Assembly: GCF_003425985.1 (NCBI RefSeq)
Contig: NZ_CP022985.1
Location: 3,890,001 to 3,954,000, forward strand
DNA length: 64,000 nucleotides
Direction: 5' to 3'
Origin: Mariniflexile sp. TRM1-10
GTDB taxonomy: Bacteria > Bacteroidota > Bacteroidia > Flavobacteriales > Flavobacteriaceae
Both the position numbers and the translations under genes were made by a program. The notes below the pieces were generated by a model. It was not told the DNA's origin and made no database searches. It worked only from the letters and a program-made list of their open reading frames with translations. Of this stretch, positions 45,984-54,672 are shown piece after piece. Within the stretch, counting starts at the first letter, position 1. Each line of letters starts with the position of its first letter.

Positions 45984-47476
45984 TATAAATAAACCGAAAT
46001 AGTCATCATGATCATTGTGAAAATCAATAAAATGATAACCAATGGCATGACGAATTTCAGCCATTTATCATAGCCTACTTTTACAATGGCTAATGAAGCT
46101 AAAATTAACCCCGTTGGATTTATAAAAGCAAATAAGCCCATCCCGTATTGATAGGCATTCACTATGAGTTCTCTTCCAATGCCAACACCATCGGCTAATG
46201 GAGACATAATAGGCATGGTTAAAACCGCCATGCCAGAAGATGATGGAATGAAAAACGATAATCCACCATAAATATAAAGCATGGCGTTAATAAAAACACC
46301 TTTATTCATACCATTTGTGGCATTGCTTGCATAAAACAGTAGTGTATCACTTATTTGTCCATCATTCATTAATATGGTAATACCTCGGGCTATTCCTATG
46401 ATAATGGCAACACCAAGCAAATCGCTAGCGCCTTTAACAAATAGATCAACAAAGGTATATTCGTCAATTTTGGCTAAAAATCCAATCAGTACTGCACCTG
46501 ATAAAAACACAACGGTCATTTCTAAAAACCACCATTCTAATTGAGACACGCCATAAATCATGACAACAAAGGACATGGCAAATACAAAGAGGATAAGTCG
46601 TAAACGGGTAGATAGTTTAACTGTGGAATTTGTTGTATTGCCAAACAGGGCCTCTATGGCTTCTTTTTGACTAAAAATAACAGATTTTGAAGGGTCGTTT
46701 TTTACGCGTTGTGCATATCTAATGGTGTAAAGAATACAGATAAGTGTTCCTAAAATCAGCATAATAAAACGCCCTATTAATCCAGTAGTCCAGTTAATAC
46801 CTGCGGCATCAGAAGCTATAATGGTACTAAATGGATTGGTTGTAGAGCACATGGTGCCAATAGACGATCCTAAATAAATACAGGCTAACGCTACCATGGC
46901 ATCATATTTTGCAGCCAAAAATATAGGAATAAGTATGGGGTAAAAGGCGATGGTTTCCTCAGCTAACCCAAAAGTGGTGCCTCCAATGGCAATTAATACG
47001 GTTACCAGTAGAATTAAAATAAATTCTTTACCTTTTAATGTTTCGGCAAGCCAAGAAATACCCGCATCAAAAGCACCTGTAAAATTCATTATTCCAATTA
47101 AACCTCCTATAAACAAAACTAGAAAAATAATGTCGGCAGCTTCAATAATACCTTTTATGGGTGATTGTATAAAGGCTAAAAACCCTTGAGGTTTTGCTTT
47201 AACTTTGTGGTAGGTATTTGGGATGCTAATGGGTTTCCAAATATCACCATTTGTAAATTTCTCTATGGGGATTTTAATTTGTAAGGCATCTAAAGTTTCT
47301 TGTGTAGCGGCTAAAGTTTCCTTTTTCTCTAAACTTGTTCTTGTAAAGGTATTTTCAGCTTTATTATAAGCTAAAGAATCAAATTTTCCTGAAGGAACGA
47401 TCCAAGTTAAAATAGCCACCAAACCAGCAATAATAATGAGTATGGTTTGTGCCGTTGGGAATTTTAATTTTTTCAA
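45983..47476 (-). CDS. YfcC family membrane transporter (DcuC/AbgT-like superfamily)
   Basis: 497 aa, about 11-12 transmembrane helices. Hydrophilic segment of ~90 residues after helix 1, then G-G-L-I-G-I-M-N, G-G-T-T-F-G-L-A-E-E-T-I-A-F-Y-P, G-T-M-C-S-T-T-N-P-F-S-T and S-S-S-G-M-A-V-L-T-M-P, which match the YfcC/arginine-ornithine-like C4-dicarboxylate (DcuC) branch of the ion-transporter superfamily. The substrate is unknown; basic amino acids, peptides or dicarboxylates are candidates. TTG start at 47476. It is divergent from ung. Confidence 0.88.
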   Translation of the reverse strand: MKKLKFPTAQTILIIIAGLVAILTWIVPSGKFDSLAYNKAENTFTRTSLEKKETLAATQETLDALQIKIPIEKFTNGDIWKPISIPNTYHKVKAKPQGFLAFIQSPIKGIIEAADIIFLVLFIGGLIGIMNFTGAFDAGISWLAETLKGKEFILILLVTVLIAIGGTTFGLAEETIAFYPILIPIFLAAKYDAMVALACIYLGSSIGTMCSTTNPFSTIIASDAAGINWTTGLIGRFIMLILGTLICILYTIRYAQRVKNDPSKSVIFSQKEAIEALFGNTTNSTVKLSTRLRLILFVFAMSFVVMIYGVSQLEWWFLEMTVVFLSGAVLIGFLAKIDEYTFVDLFVKGASDLLGVAIIIGIARGITILMNDGQISDTLLFYASNATNGMNKGVFINAMLYIYGGLSFFIPSSSGMAVLTMPIMSPLADGVGIGRELIVNAYQYGMGLFAFINPTGLILASLAIVKVGYDKWLKFVMPLVIILLIFTMIMMTISVYL

Positions 47477-47526
47477 TCGTAAATTATTTTAATAAGACTA
47501 AAGATAGTACTATTTTAGTTCCATTT

Positions 47527-47534
47527 TATATTTG
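47527..47534 (+). promoter_or_regulatory. Candidate -7 box directly before ung
   Basis: TATATTTG matches TAnnTTTG exactly but ends 5 bp before the ATG, so use of this box would give a leaderless or nearly leaderless mRNA. No -33 TTG at the right distance, so it may be chance. Confidence 0.3.
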
Positions 47535-47539
47535 TATCT

Positions 47540-48205
47540 ATGAATGTTGATATACACGAAAGTTGGAAGCCTTACTTAAAAGCAGAGTTTGATAAGCCTT
47601 ACTTTAAGGGATTGGCACATTTTGTAAAAACTGAATATAGAAATTATACTTGTTTTCCTCCAGGAGCTCAAATTTTTAACGCCTTTAATCATTGCCATTT
47701 TGAAGATGTTAAAGTGGTGATTATAGGTCAAGACCCATATCATGATATAGGACAAGCCCATGGTTTGTGTTTTTCTGTAAATGATGGTATTAAACACCCA
47801 CCATCTTTAATTAATATTTTTAAAGAAATTGAAACAGATTTAAAAATTCCATACCCTAAAAGTGGAAATTTAATGAGATGGGCAGATCAAGGTGTATTAT
47901 TATTAAATGCAACGCTTACAGTTAGAGCACACCAAGCAGGAAGTCATCAAAATAAAGGCTGGGAGTTATTTACAAATGCGGTGATAAAAACGATTAGCGA
48001 TGAAAAAGAAAACGTGGTGTTTTTGCTTTGGGGAGGATTTGCAAAGCAAAAAGCGAAACTAATAGATGTTAAAAAACACAAGATATTAGCATCAGGACAT
48101 CCATCTCCACTTAGCGCAAATAGAGGGTACTGGTTTGGTAATAGACACTTTAGTAAAACTAACTCCCTGTTGGAGCAAGCGTTTCTGGAACCTGTACAGT
48201 GGTAG
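47540..48205 (+). CDS. ung: Uracil-DNA glycosylase
   Basis: 221 aa. Family 1 UDG removing uracil from DNA. Motif G-Q-D65-P-Y-H (catalytic Asp), then G-L-C-F-S-V, L-L-N-A-T-L-T-V-R, and H-P-S-P-L-S-A-N-R-G, all diagnostic. Length is normal. The 3' end overlaps by 47 bp the converging small gene at 48159. Confidence 0.97.
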   Translation: MNVDIHESWKPYLKAEFDKPYFKGLAHFVKTEYRNYTCFPPGAQIFNAFNHCHFEDVKVVIIGQDPYHDIGQAHGLCFSVNDGIKHPPSLINIFKEIETDLKIPYPKSGNLMRWADQGVLLLNATLTVRAHQAGSHQNKGWELFTNAVIKTISDEKENVVFLLWGGFAKQKAKLIDVKKHKILASGHPSPLSANRGYWFGNRHFSKTNSLLEQAFLEPVQW

Positions 48206-48335
48206 TTTCGGTTTTAAGTACTAAAGGCATTTTTCTGATTTTTGTTCGTTTTACAGTTTTATTGCAACTAAATTTTAACAATAAAAAATTAATAACCACT
48301 AAGGCAATAATTATAAAAGTAATTTTAAATAGCAT
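48159..48335 (-). CDS. Small single-pass membrane protein, unknown function
   Basis: 58 aa from ATG 48335. A transmembrane helix (residues ~4-22) is followed by S-C-N-K-T and a basic tail ending L-A-P-T-G-S. The frame extends upstream to a TTG at 48377, giving extra residues that do not look native. It overlaps the last 47 bp of ung on the opposite strand. Similar short proteins with a membrane helix, S-C-N-K-T and an A-P-T-G-S end are, in my recollection, found next to ung in other flavobacteria, which is why I accept it. Not confirmed by search. Confidence 0.55.
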   Translation of the reverse strand: MLFKITFIIIALVVINFLLLKFSCNKTVKRTKIRKMPLVLKTETTTVQVPETLAPTGS

Positions 48336-48610
48336 AGGCATTGGGGGTTGATTAATCGACAATATACAAAAAAACAAGATAAAAAGTATTTTTGTTCAAG
48401 CGAAAATTATTTTGGTTACAAATCTAAGAAAAAAAAGACTACAGACAAATAAGAATTTGCACTTATTTGAATATTTGAAAAAATGTAAGTGATTTTTGTG
48501 TATATGACAGTTTTTTAAGATTTTTTTTGATTAAAGTTAAGAGTCAAGATTAAAAAGGTGAGTAAATATTATTTTTTAATTTGAAACAAGTGTTTTAATG
48601 AAATAAAAAT

Positions 48611-48618
48611 TATTTTTG
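48611..48618 (+). promoter_or_regulatory. Candidate -7 promoter box of the men cluster
   Basis: TATTTTTG, exact TAnnTTTG, 15 bp before ATG 48634. It contains the in-frame TTG at 48616, so that upstream start is unlikely to be used. Confidence 0.4.
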
Positions 48619-48633
48619 AACAAAATAATAAAA

Positions 48634-49473
48634 ATGGAGCAAGTTAATTGGAAAACTGTTAAAGAGTACGAAGACATTACTTATAAAAAATGTCATGGAG
48701 TAGCTCGTATTGCGTTTAACAGACCAAATGTACGTAATGCCTTTAGACCAAAAACAACAAGTGAGTTGTATGATGCGTTTTATGATGCCAATGAAGATGT
48801 AAATATAGGTGTCGTATTGTTATCAGCTGAAGGACCATCAACTAAAGACGGGGTTTGGAGCTTCTGTTCTGGTGGTGACCAAAAAGCCAGAGGGCATCAA
48901 GGGTATGTAGGGGAAGATGGTTACCATCGATTAAATATTTTAGAGGTCCAACGCCTCATTCGTTTTATGCCAAAAGCTGTTATTGCAGTGGTTCCTGGTT
49001 GGGCAGTTGGTGGTGGTCACAGTTTACATGTTGTATGCGATTTAACCTTGGCAAGTAAAGAACATGCCATTTTTAAACAAACCGATGCCGATGTTACTAG
49101 TTTTGACGGCGGTTACGGGTCGGCTTATTTAGCAAAAATGGTGGGACAAAAAAGAGCCCGTGAGATTTTTTTCTTAGGAAGAAATTACTCCGCTCAAGAA
49201 GCTTTTGAAATGGGGATGGTAAATGCCGTTATTCCTCATGATGAATTGGAAGCAACTGCTTATGAGTGGGCGCAGGAAATATTGGCAAAATCGCCAACTT
49301 CAATTAAAATGTTGAAATTCGCTATGAATTTAACCGATGATGGTATGGTAGGACAGCAAGTGTTTGCAGGTGAAGCCACCCGTTTGGCTTATATGACCGA
49401 TGAGGCTGTAGAAGGCAGAAACGCTTTTCTTGAAAAACGTAAGCCTAATTTTGTAAAAAAATGGATTCCATAA
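48634..49473 (+). CDS. menB: 1,4-dihydroxy-2-naphthoyl-CoA synthase
   Basis: 279 aa from ATG 48634 (M-E-Q-V-N-W); the frame also opens at TTG 48616, which I reject because it lies in the putative -7 box. Crotonase-fold enzyme closing the second ring of menaquinone from o-succinylbenzoyl-CoA. Signatures: I-A-F-N-R-P-N-V-R-N-A-F-R-P, F-C-S-G-G-D-Q-K-A-R-G, W-A-V-G-G-G-H-S-L-H and S-F-D-G-G-Y-G-S. First gene of the cluster menB-menA-hydrolase-menC-CPBP-menE. menD, menF and menH are not in the window. Confidence 0.96.
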   Translation: MEQVNWKTVKEYEDITYKKCHGVARIAFNRPNVRNAFRPKTTSELYDAFYDANEDVNIGVVLLSAEGPSTKDGVWSFCSGGDQKARGHQGYVGEDGYHRLNILEVQRLIRFMPKAVIAVVPGWAVGGGHSLHVVCDLTLASKEHAIFKQTDADVTSFDGGYGSAYLAKMVGQKRAREIFFLGRNYSAQEAFEMGMVNAVIPHDELEATAYEWAQEILAKSPTSIKMLKFAMNLTDDGMVGQQVFAGEATRLAYMTDEAVEGRNAFLEKRKPNFVKKWIP

Positions 49474-49474
49474 T

Positions 49475-50377
49475 ATGAAAAATATCTCTATTTGGATTTC
49501 AACCATACGTTTACGAACGCTACCCTTATCAATTTCTGGTATTATTTTAGCATCTTGTTTTGCTGTATATAATGGTTGCTTTAATTGGTTAATAGCTACT
49601 TTGGCTATTTTAACAACCCTAAGTTTTCAAATTCTTTCGAACCTAGCTAATGATTATGGCGATGGTATAAAAGGGACCGATAATAATGACCGTATTGGTC
49701 CAGATCGCGCTATTCAAACAGGTAAAATTTCTCCCGACGAAATGTTTAATGCCATAAAAATAAACGTGTTGATTTCTATTGCTTTAGCATTTTTTCTAAT
49801 TTTTACCGCATTTGGTGTAAAGCATTTTTTCTTAACGGTTGTTTTCTTTTTACTTGCTATAGCCTCTGTTGCGGCAGCCATAAGATACACCGTTGGTAAT
49901 AATGCCTATGGATATAAAGGGCTAGGAGATATTTATGTTTTTGTGTTTTTTGGTTTAGTAAGTGTTATAGGGTGTTACATATTATATGCAAAAACTATAG
50001 ATCATGTGGTGTTTTTACCAGCAATTACTATTGGTTTATTAAGTGCAGCGGTTTTAAACCTTAATAATATGCGTGATGTTGAATCGGATAAAAAATCAAA
50101 TAAAATAACGTTGGTTGTTAAAATGGGTATTCATAATGCTAAAATATACCATACAGTAATTATTGGTTTAGCGATTGTTCTATCGGGATTATTTGGTATA
50201 TTATATTTCACTTCATTCTATGATTTAATGTTTGTGGTGGCGTACATTCCTTTAATTATCCACATTAAAAAAGTATTAAAAAATACAGATCCGAAATTGT
50301 TGGATCCCGAATTAAAAAAAGTGGCTTTAACAACGGTGCTTTTAGCCGTACTGATGGGAATAGGGCATTTGTTATAA
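49475..50377 (+). CDS. menA: 1,4-dihydroxy-2-naphthoate polyprenyltransferase
   Basis: 300 aa, UbiA superfamily, about eight to nine transmembrane helices. The first Asp-rich motif N-D-Y-G-D-G-I-K-G-T-D is in the loop after helix 2 and a second D-V-E-S-D-K later (N-N-M-R-D-V-E-S-D), both binding Mg2+-prenyl diphosphate. It attaches the isoprenoid tail to DHNA to make demethylmenaquinone. It begins 1 bp after the menB stop, so it is translationally coupled. Confidence 0.95.
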   Translation: MKNISIWISTIRLRTLPLSISGIILASCFAVYNGCFNWLIATLAILTTLSFQILSNLANDYGDGIKGTDNNDRIGPDRAIQTGKISPDEMFNAIKINVLISIALAFFLIFTAFGVKHFFLTVVFFLLAIASVAAAIRYTVGNNAYGYKGLGDIYVFVFFGLVSVIGCYILYAKTIDHVVFLPAITIGLLSAAVLNLNNMRDVESDKKSNKITLVVKMGIHNAKIYHTVIIGLAIVLSGLFGILYFTSFYDLMFVVAYIPLIIHIKKVLKNTDPKLLDPELKKVALTTVLLAVLMGIGHLL

Positions 50378-50398
50378 AATTTTTGTATTTTACTTTAC

Positions 50399-50557
50399 GA
50401 ACTCATCTTGACTTTTTGTTTTTAACCGAAAATGAGATAAAATTTGTACAGATGAGGCGCTTTTTGCAAGACATAGCATCGCTACGCATAAAAAAGTAAC
50501 GAAATATGGATAAATTTTAGCCATTTTTTAGGAAATAGAAAAAGTCAAGATGAGTTC
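50399..50557. repeat. Family B inverted-repeat element (159 bp) with perfect 19-bp ends
   Basis: GAACTCATCTTGACTTTTT at 50399 and its exact complement at 50539-50557. The interior contains CATAGCATCGCTACG, also seen in the family A elements. It interrupts the men cluster between menA and the UPF0173 gene. A half copy is at 14751. Confidence 0.95.
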
Positions 50558-50578
50558 TAAAAATTAATTGTAAACCAA

Positions 50579-51256
50579 ATGAAAATCACATTTTACGGTC
50601 ACGCTAGTTTAGGCATACAAGTTAATGATGTAAATATTCTTGTAGACCCGTTTATTTCGGCAAACCCCAAAGCATCGCATATAAATATTGATGCACTTAA
50701 AGCAGATTATATTTTATTAACCCATGCGCACCAAGATCATATTGTAGATGTGGAAGCTATTGCAAAACGCACCAATGCCATAATTGTATCTAATTTTGAA
50801 ATTGTTTCGCATTTTGAAGCTTTAGGTTTAGAAGGACATCCAATGAACCATGGAGGAAGTTGGGATTTTGAATTTGGAACCGTAAAATACGTCAATGCCA
50901 TTCACACGTCATCGTTTCCTGATGGCAAATATGGCGGTCAACCCGGTGGTTTTGTAATTGAAGGTGAACATAAAAACATTTACATAGCAGGAGATACGGC
51001 TTTAACCTTCGATATGAAATTAATTCCCATGAGAACGGATCTAGATTTAGCCATTTTTCCTATTGGCGATAATTTTACCATGGGAGTTGATGATGCCATT
51101 ATTGCAAGCGATTTTGTAAAATGTGATAAAGTTTTAGGTTATCATTTTGATACCTTTGGTTATATTGAAATAGACCACGAGGAAGCTAAACGTAAATTTT
51201 TTGATAAAGGCAAAGATTTGATGCTTTTGGAAATTGGAGAAAGCATAGAATTATAG
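50579..51256 (+). CDS. UPF0173 metal-dependent hydrolase (metallo-beta-lactamase fold)
   Basis: 225 aa. Starts M-K-I-T-F-Y-G-H-A-S-L-G-I-Q-V, then L-T-H-A-H-Q-D-H for the dinuclear metal site, N-A-I-H-T-S-S-F-P and I-A-G-D-T-A-L. Family without firm function. It lies between menA and menC and its TAG is followed immediately by the menC ATG, so it is co-transcribed with menC. A role as thioesterase for DHNA-CoA would fit the context but is speculation. Confidence 0.88.
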   Translation: MKITFYGHASLGIQVNDVNILVDPFISANPKASHINIDALKADYILLTHAHQDHIVDVEAIAKRTNAIIVSNFEIVSHFEALGLEGHPMNHGGSWDFEFGTVKYVNAIHTSSFPDGKYGGQPGGFVIEGEHKNIYIAGDTALTFDMKLIPMRTDLDLAIFPIGDNFTMGVDDAIIASDFVKCDKVLGYHFDTFGYIEIDHEEAKRKFFDKGKDLMLLEIGESIEL

Positions 51257-52294
51257 ATGATACTTGCATCATACAAAAAATACATTTTAAACTTTAAACA
51301 AGCCAGTGGCACTTCCCGAGGCATTCTAAAAACCAAGGAAACCTGGTTTATTCTTTTAAATTCAGGTGAAAAACAAGGCATAGGTGAATGTGGTATTTTT
51401 AGAGGCTTGTCGGTTGATGATAGAGCAGATTATGAAGAGAAACTACAATGGGTTTGTAAAAATATCCATTTAGGATTAGAAACTTTATTGGTTGAATTAA
51501 TCGAGTTTCCAAGCATTCAATTTGGTCTGGAAATGGCTTTTAAATCTTTAGAAGGCAAAAATATATTTGAATTATTTCCTTCAAAATTCACACAAAGTGA
51601 AGATTCAATTGTTATAAATGGATTGATTTGGATGGGTTCTGAAACCTTTATGAAACAACAAATTCAAGATAAAATCGATGGTGGTTTCCATTGCATAAAA
51701 ATGAAAATTGGCGCAATCGATTTTCAAACGGAAATCAATCTTTTAAAATCAATCAGAAAAGAATTCACTCCAAAAGACATGGAACTTCGTGTAGATGCCA
51801 ATGGTGCTTTTACGCCTTCAGAAGCTTTAGAAAAACTAAAAAGACTATCAGATTTAGACATCCACTCCATAGAGCAGCCCATAAAACAAGGGCAAGTTGA
51901 AGCGATGGCAATACTTTGTGCACAAACACCGTTACCCATTGCTTTAGACGAAGAATTAATAGGCGTGTTTACTGTAACAGAAAAGGAAAAGTTGCTACAA
52001 ACCATCAAACCGCAATACATTATTTTAAAGCCAAGTTTAGTTGGTGGTTTTAAAGGGTGTGATGCATGGATTGATATTGCAGAACAAAACCAAATAGGGT
52101 GGTGGATTACCAGTGCATTAGAAAGTAATGTGGGGTTGAATGCCATAGCGCAATACACCTATACAAAACAAAGTAAACTACCACAAGGTTTGGGTACGGG
52201 TGGTTTATTTACCAACAATTTTGATTGCCCATTACAAGTAAAAAACGGTACTTTGCGGTACAATAATAAAACAGATTGGAACTTTAATTTATAG
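51257..52294 (+). CDS. menC: o-Succinylbenzoate synthase
   Basis: 345 aa, enolase superfamily. Dehydrates SHCHC to o-succinylbenzoate. K-x-K motif I-K-M-K-I-G-A-I-D-F, metal ligands R-V-D-A-N-G-A, I-E-Q-P-I and L-D-E-E-L-I-G, then I-L-K-P-S-L-V-G-G-F. The second-shell and K residues typical of MenC are in place. It begins directly after the preceding stop codon. Confidence 0.94.
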   Translation: MILASYKKYILNFKQASGTSRGILKTKETWFILLNSGEKQGIGECGIFRGLSVDDRADYEEKLQWVCKNIHLGLETLLVELIEFPSIQFGLEMAFKSLEGKNIFELFPSKFTQSEDSIVINGLIWMGSETFMKQQIQDKIDGGFHCIKMKIGAIDFQTEINLLKSIRKEFTPKDMELRVDANGAFTPSEALEKLKRLSDLDIHSIEQPIKQGQVEAMAILCAQTPLPIALDEELIGVFTVTEKEKLLQTIKPQYIILKPSLVGGFKGCDAWIDIAEQNQIGWWITSALESNVGLNAIAQYTYTKQSKLPQGLGTGGLFTNNFDCPLQVKNGTLRYNNKTDWNFNL

Positions 52295-52296
52295 AT

Positions 52297-53274
52297 ATGT
52301 ATATAGCTCAGGCATTTAATGTATTACACGATTGGTGGCGGTATTTAGTAGGACTTGTGATTATTGTTATTGCTGTAGTAATAGGTCAAATTCCTTTTAC
52401 CGTAGCAGTCATGTTAAAAGCTGTTAAGAATGGGGATAATTTATTTGGAATGGATGGAACGAAAATGATGACGCTTTTGGAACCAAATCTAAATCTGTTT
52501 TTAATGTTATTGTCATTTGCCGTTGGTTTATTGGGATTATTATTAGTCGTTAAATACTTGCATAATCAATCGTTTACCAGTTTAACCACATCAAGAAAAA
52601 AGATAGATTGGAAACGTTTTTGGTTCATATTTTTTGTTTGGGGTATTGTTTCAAGTGGCTTAGTGATAGCCGATTATTTTATGTCTCCAGGGGATTATGT
52701 GATAAACTTTAAACTCATACCATTTTTAATACTATGTGTTATCGCCATTGTTTTTGTTCCACTCCAAACAAGTTTTGAAGAGTATTTATTTAGAGGGTAT
52801 TTGATGCAGGGTATAGGAGTGATAGTAAAGAATAAATGGATGCCTTTACTTATTACTTCTTTGGTTTTCGGGTTATTACATATAGCCAACCCAGAAGTAG
52901 ATAGATTAGGGTCTGTAATCATGGTTTATTATATAGGAACTGGTTTGTTTTTAGGAATTATGACTTTAATGGATGAAGGCATGGAATTAGCTTTAGGCTT
53001 TCATGCAGCCAATAATTTATTTACAGCTCTTTTAGTAACTGCCGATTGGACTGCTTTTCAAACGCATTCTGTTTTAAAAGATATGTCTGATCCAACAGAA
53101 ATGGGTTTTATTGAAATTTTTATGCCCGTTTTTATAGTATTCCCCATATTACTTTTTATTTTGGCTAAAATATACAAATGGACCCATTGGAAAGAAAAAC
53201 TCTTTGGAAAAGTAATTGAACCATTAAAAACAGAAACTTTAGTTTTAGAAGATGGCCATTCAAGTGATAACTAA
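52297..53274 (+). CDS. CPBP family intramembrane metalloprotease
   Basis: 325 aa, about eight transmembrane helices. Family motifs: F-E-E-Y-L-F-R-G (motif 1, E-E-x3-R), F-G-L-L-H-I-A-N (motif 2) and G-F-H-A-A-N-N-L (motif 3, H-x3-N). CPBP/Rce1 proteins are membrane proteases or prenyl-protein processing relatives. It starts 2 bp after menC and overlaps the start of menE by 23 bp, so it is an integral part of the cluster. The role in menaquinone biology is unknown. Confidence 0.9.
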   Translation: MYIAQAFNVLHDWWRYLVGLVIIVIAVVIGQIPFTVAVMLKAVKNGDNLFGMDGTKMMTLLEPNLNLFLMLLSFAVGLLGLLLVVKYLHNQSFTSLTTSRKKIDWKRFWFIFFVWGIVSSGLVIADYFMSPGDYVINFKLIPFLILCVIAIVFVPLQTSFEEYLFRGYLMQGIGVIVKNKWMPLLITSLVFGLLHIANPEVDRLGSVIMVYYIGTGLFLGIMTLMDEGMELALGFHAANNLFTALLVTADWTAFQTHSVLKDMSDPTEMGFIEIFMPVFIVFPILLFILAKIYKWTHWKEKLFGKVIEPLKTETLVLEDGHSSDN

Positions 53275-54361
53275 TTTTAAATTCATTCACGAAAAATTCA
53301 AATTAAATGGGGTTTATTATTCCAATGAAGCCCTTTTGCATGTTGCCTCTAATTTTATAAAAGAAGGTGAGCCATACGAAAAAGAAGTTGGCAAGTTTTT
53401 ACAACATTGGTTAGATGAAAATGAGTTTGTTGTAGTCAAGACCTCTGGCTCAACAGGCACACCAAAATCCATAAAAATAAAGAAACAAGCGATGGTTAAT
53501 TCAGCCTTAGCAACAGGCGAATTCTTTGATTTAAAACCAAGTGACAAAGCATTACATTGTTTACCCACACGATTTATTGCAGGAAAAATGATGTTGGTTA
53601 GAGCGATGGTTCTAGGTTTGGAAATAGACTTGGAAGCACCAACAGCCCATCCAGATTTTAATATTTATAGAGCATATAACTTTTGTGCCATGGTCCCACT
53701 GCAACTTGATAACATCCTACAGGATTTTAATCTTATTAAAACCATTATTGTGGGAGGGGCTCCAGTTTCAACGGCATTAATAGAAAAACTTCAAGGCATC
53801 GATTCCCATGTTTATGAAAGCTATGGTATGACAGAAACGGTTACCCATATCGCACTTAAAAAACTAAACAATCTACCGCCATCGCTAAGAGGCAAGGCGA
53901 AGCGATCTGCCGAATCTTTTAAAACGCTTCCAAACATCCGCATTTCAAAAGATGAAAGAGATTGTTTGGTCATTGATGCACCAAAACTTTCAGAAGAAAA
54001 AATAATAACCAATGATCTAGTGGAAATCTATTCTGAAACCGAGTTTAAATGGCTGGGACGTATAGATAATGTGATAAATTCGGGCGGATTGAAATTTTTC
54101 CCAGAACAAATAGAAGCCAAACTTCAAGATAAAATACAAGCACGTTTTTTTATTGCTTCAAAACCCCACGAGACGTTAGGAGAACAACTTATTTTGCTTG
54201 TAGAAGGCGGTATAGAATCAATCGATCCTTCTGCTTTTTCAAGCTTAAAAAGAAACGAAAGACCTAAAAACATTTTTACCTTAAAGCAATTTGTTGAAAC
54301 AGCTTCCGGTAAAGTTCAACGTAAAAAAACAGTGGAGTTAATAAGCCATAATTGGAGTTAA
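53252..54361 (+). CDS. menE: o-Succinylbenzoate-CoA ligase (AMP-binding enzyme)
   Basis: 369 aa, ANL superfamily. ATP-binding loop T-S-G-S-T-G-T-P-K, Y-E-S-Y-G-M-T-E-T, and L-G-R-I-D-N-V-I-N-S-G-G-L-K with the C-terminal K-x-G-K-V-Q-R-K lysine. It is short compared with the usual ~450-490 aa; the N-terminal subdomain is reduced, as known for Bacteroidota MenE. Assignment rests on the men context. ATG 53252 overlaps the CPBP gene. Confidence 0.88.
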   Translation: MAIQVITNFKFIHEKFKLNGVYYSNEALLHVASNFIKEGEPYEKEVGKFLQHWLDENEFVVVKTSGSTGTPKSIKIKKQAMVNSALATGEFFDLKPSDKALHCLPTRFIAGKMMLVRAMVLGLEIDLEAPTAHPDFNIYRAYNFCAMVPLQLDNILQDFNLIKTIIVGGAPVSTALIEKLQGIDSHVYESYGMTETVTHIALKKLNNLPPSLRGKAKRSAESFKTLPNIRISKDERDCLVIDAPKLSEEKIITNDLVEIYSETEFKWLGRIDNVINSGGLKFFPEQIEAKLQDKIQARFFIASKPHETLGEQLILLVEGGIESIDPSAFSSLKRNERPKNIFTLKQFVETASGKVQRKKTVELISHNWS

Positions 54362-54367
54362 TAAATT

Positions 54368-54577
54368 AGAGACTGTTTAAGTTTTATCCTTTGGCTCTTT
54401 TATGTGCCTTTTTCCGCCATACATCAGCTATTTTCGGTTCGTGGTTATGTACCTCTCCCTCGCGGCAGCCTGGCTCCTTCGCTAAAAAGGTCTCCCCAGA
54501 CCTTTTTTATACGCTCGGCCCTGTCTGACAAAAAAATACTCTATAAAACATTCCAAAAACAAAATTTAAACAGTCTC
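54368..54577. repeat. Family C inverted-repeat element, inverted copy (about 210 bp) with inserted core hairpin
   Basis: Ends AGAGACTGTTTAAGTTTTAT and AAAATTTAAACAGTCTC. Both arms match the reverse complement of the element at 35404, but the centre carries a longer insert with hairpin AAAAAGGTC-tcccca-GACCTTTTT (about 54494-54517), the core shared with family A. It lies 6 bp after the menE stop in the 311-bp gap 54362-54672; the rest (54578-54672) shows only AT-rich sequence. Confidence 0.9.
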
Positions 54578-54672
54578 ATAGTTAACTCACTCAAAAGTAC
54601 ACTTCCCTCATTGGTGGTTTTATTGTAAAGTGATTGGGTTTAGTTTTATGCTAAACTTTAAAATCGACTACA

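Noticed and set aside
54404..54628. 74-aa open frame within the repeat after menE
   Set aside because: It is read across the inverted-repeat element and its translation shows no protein-like features.
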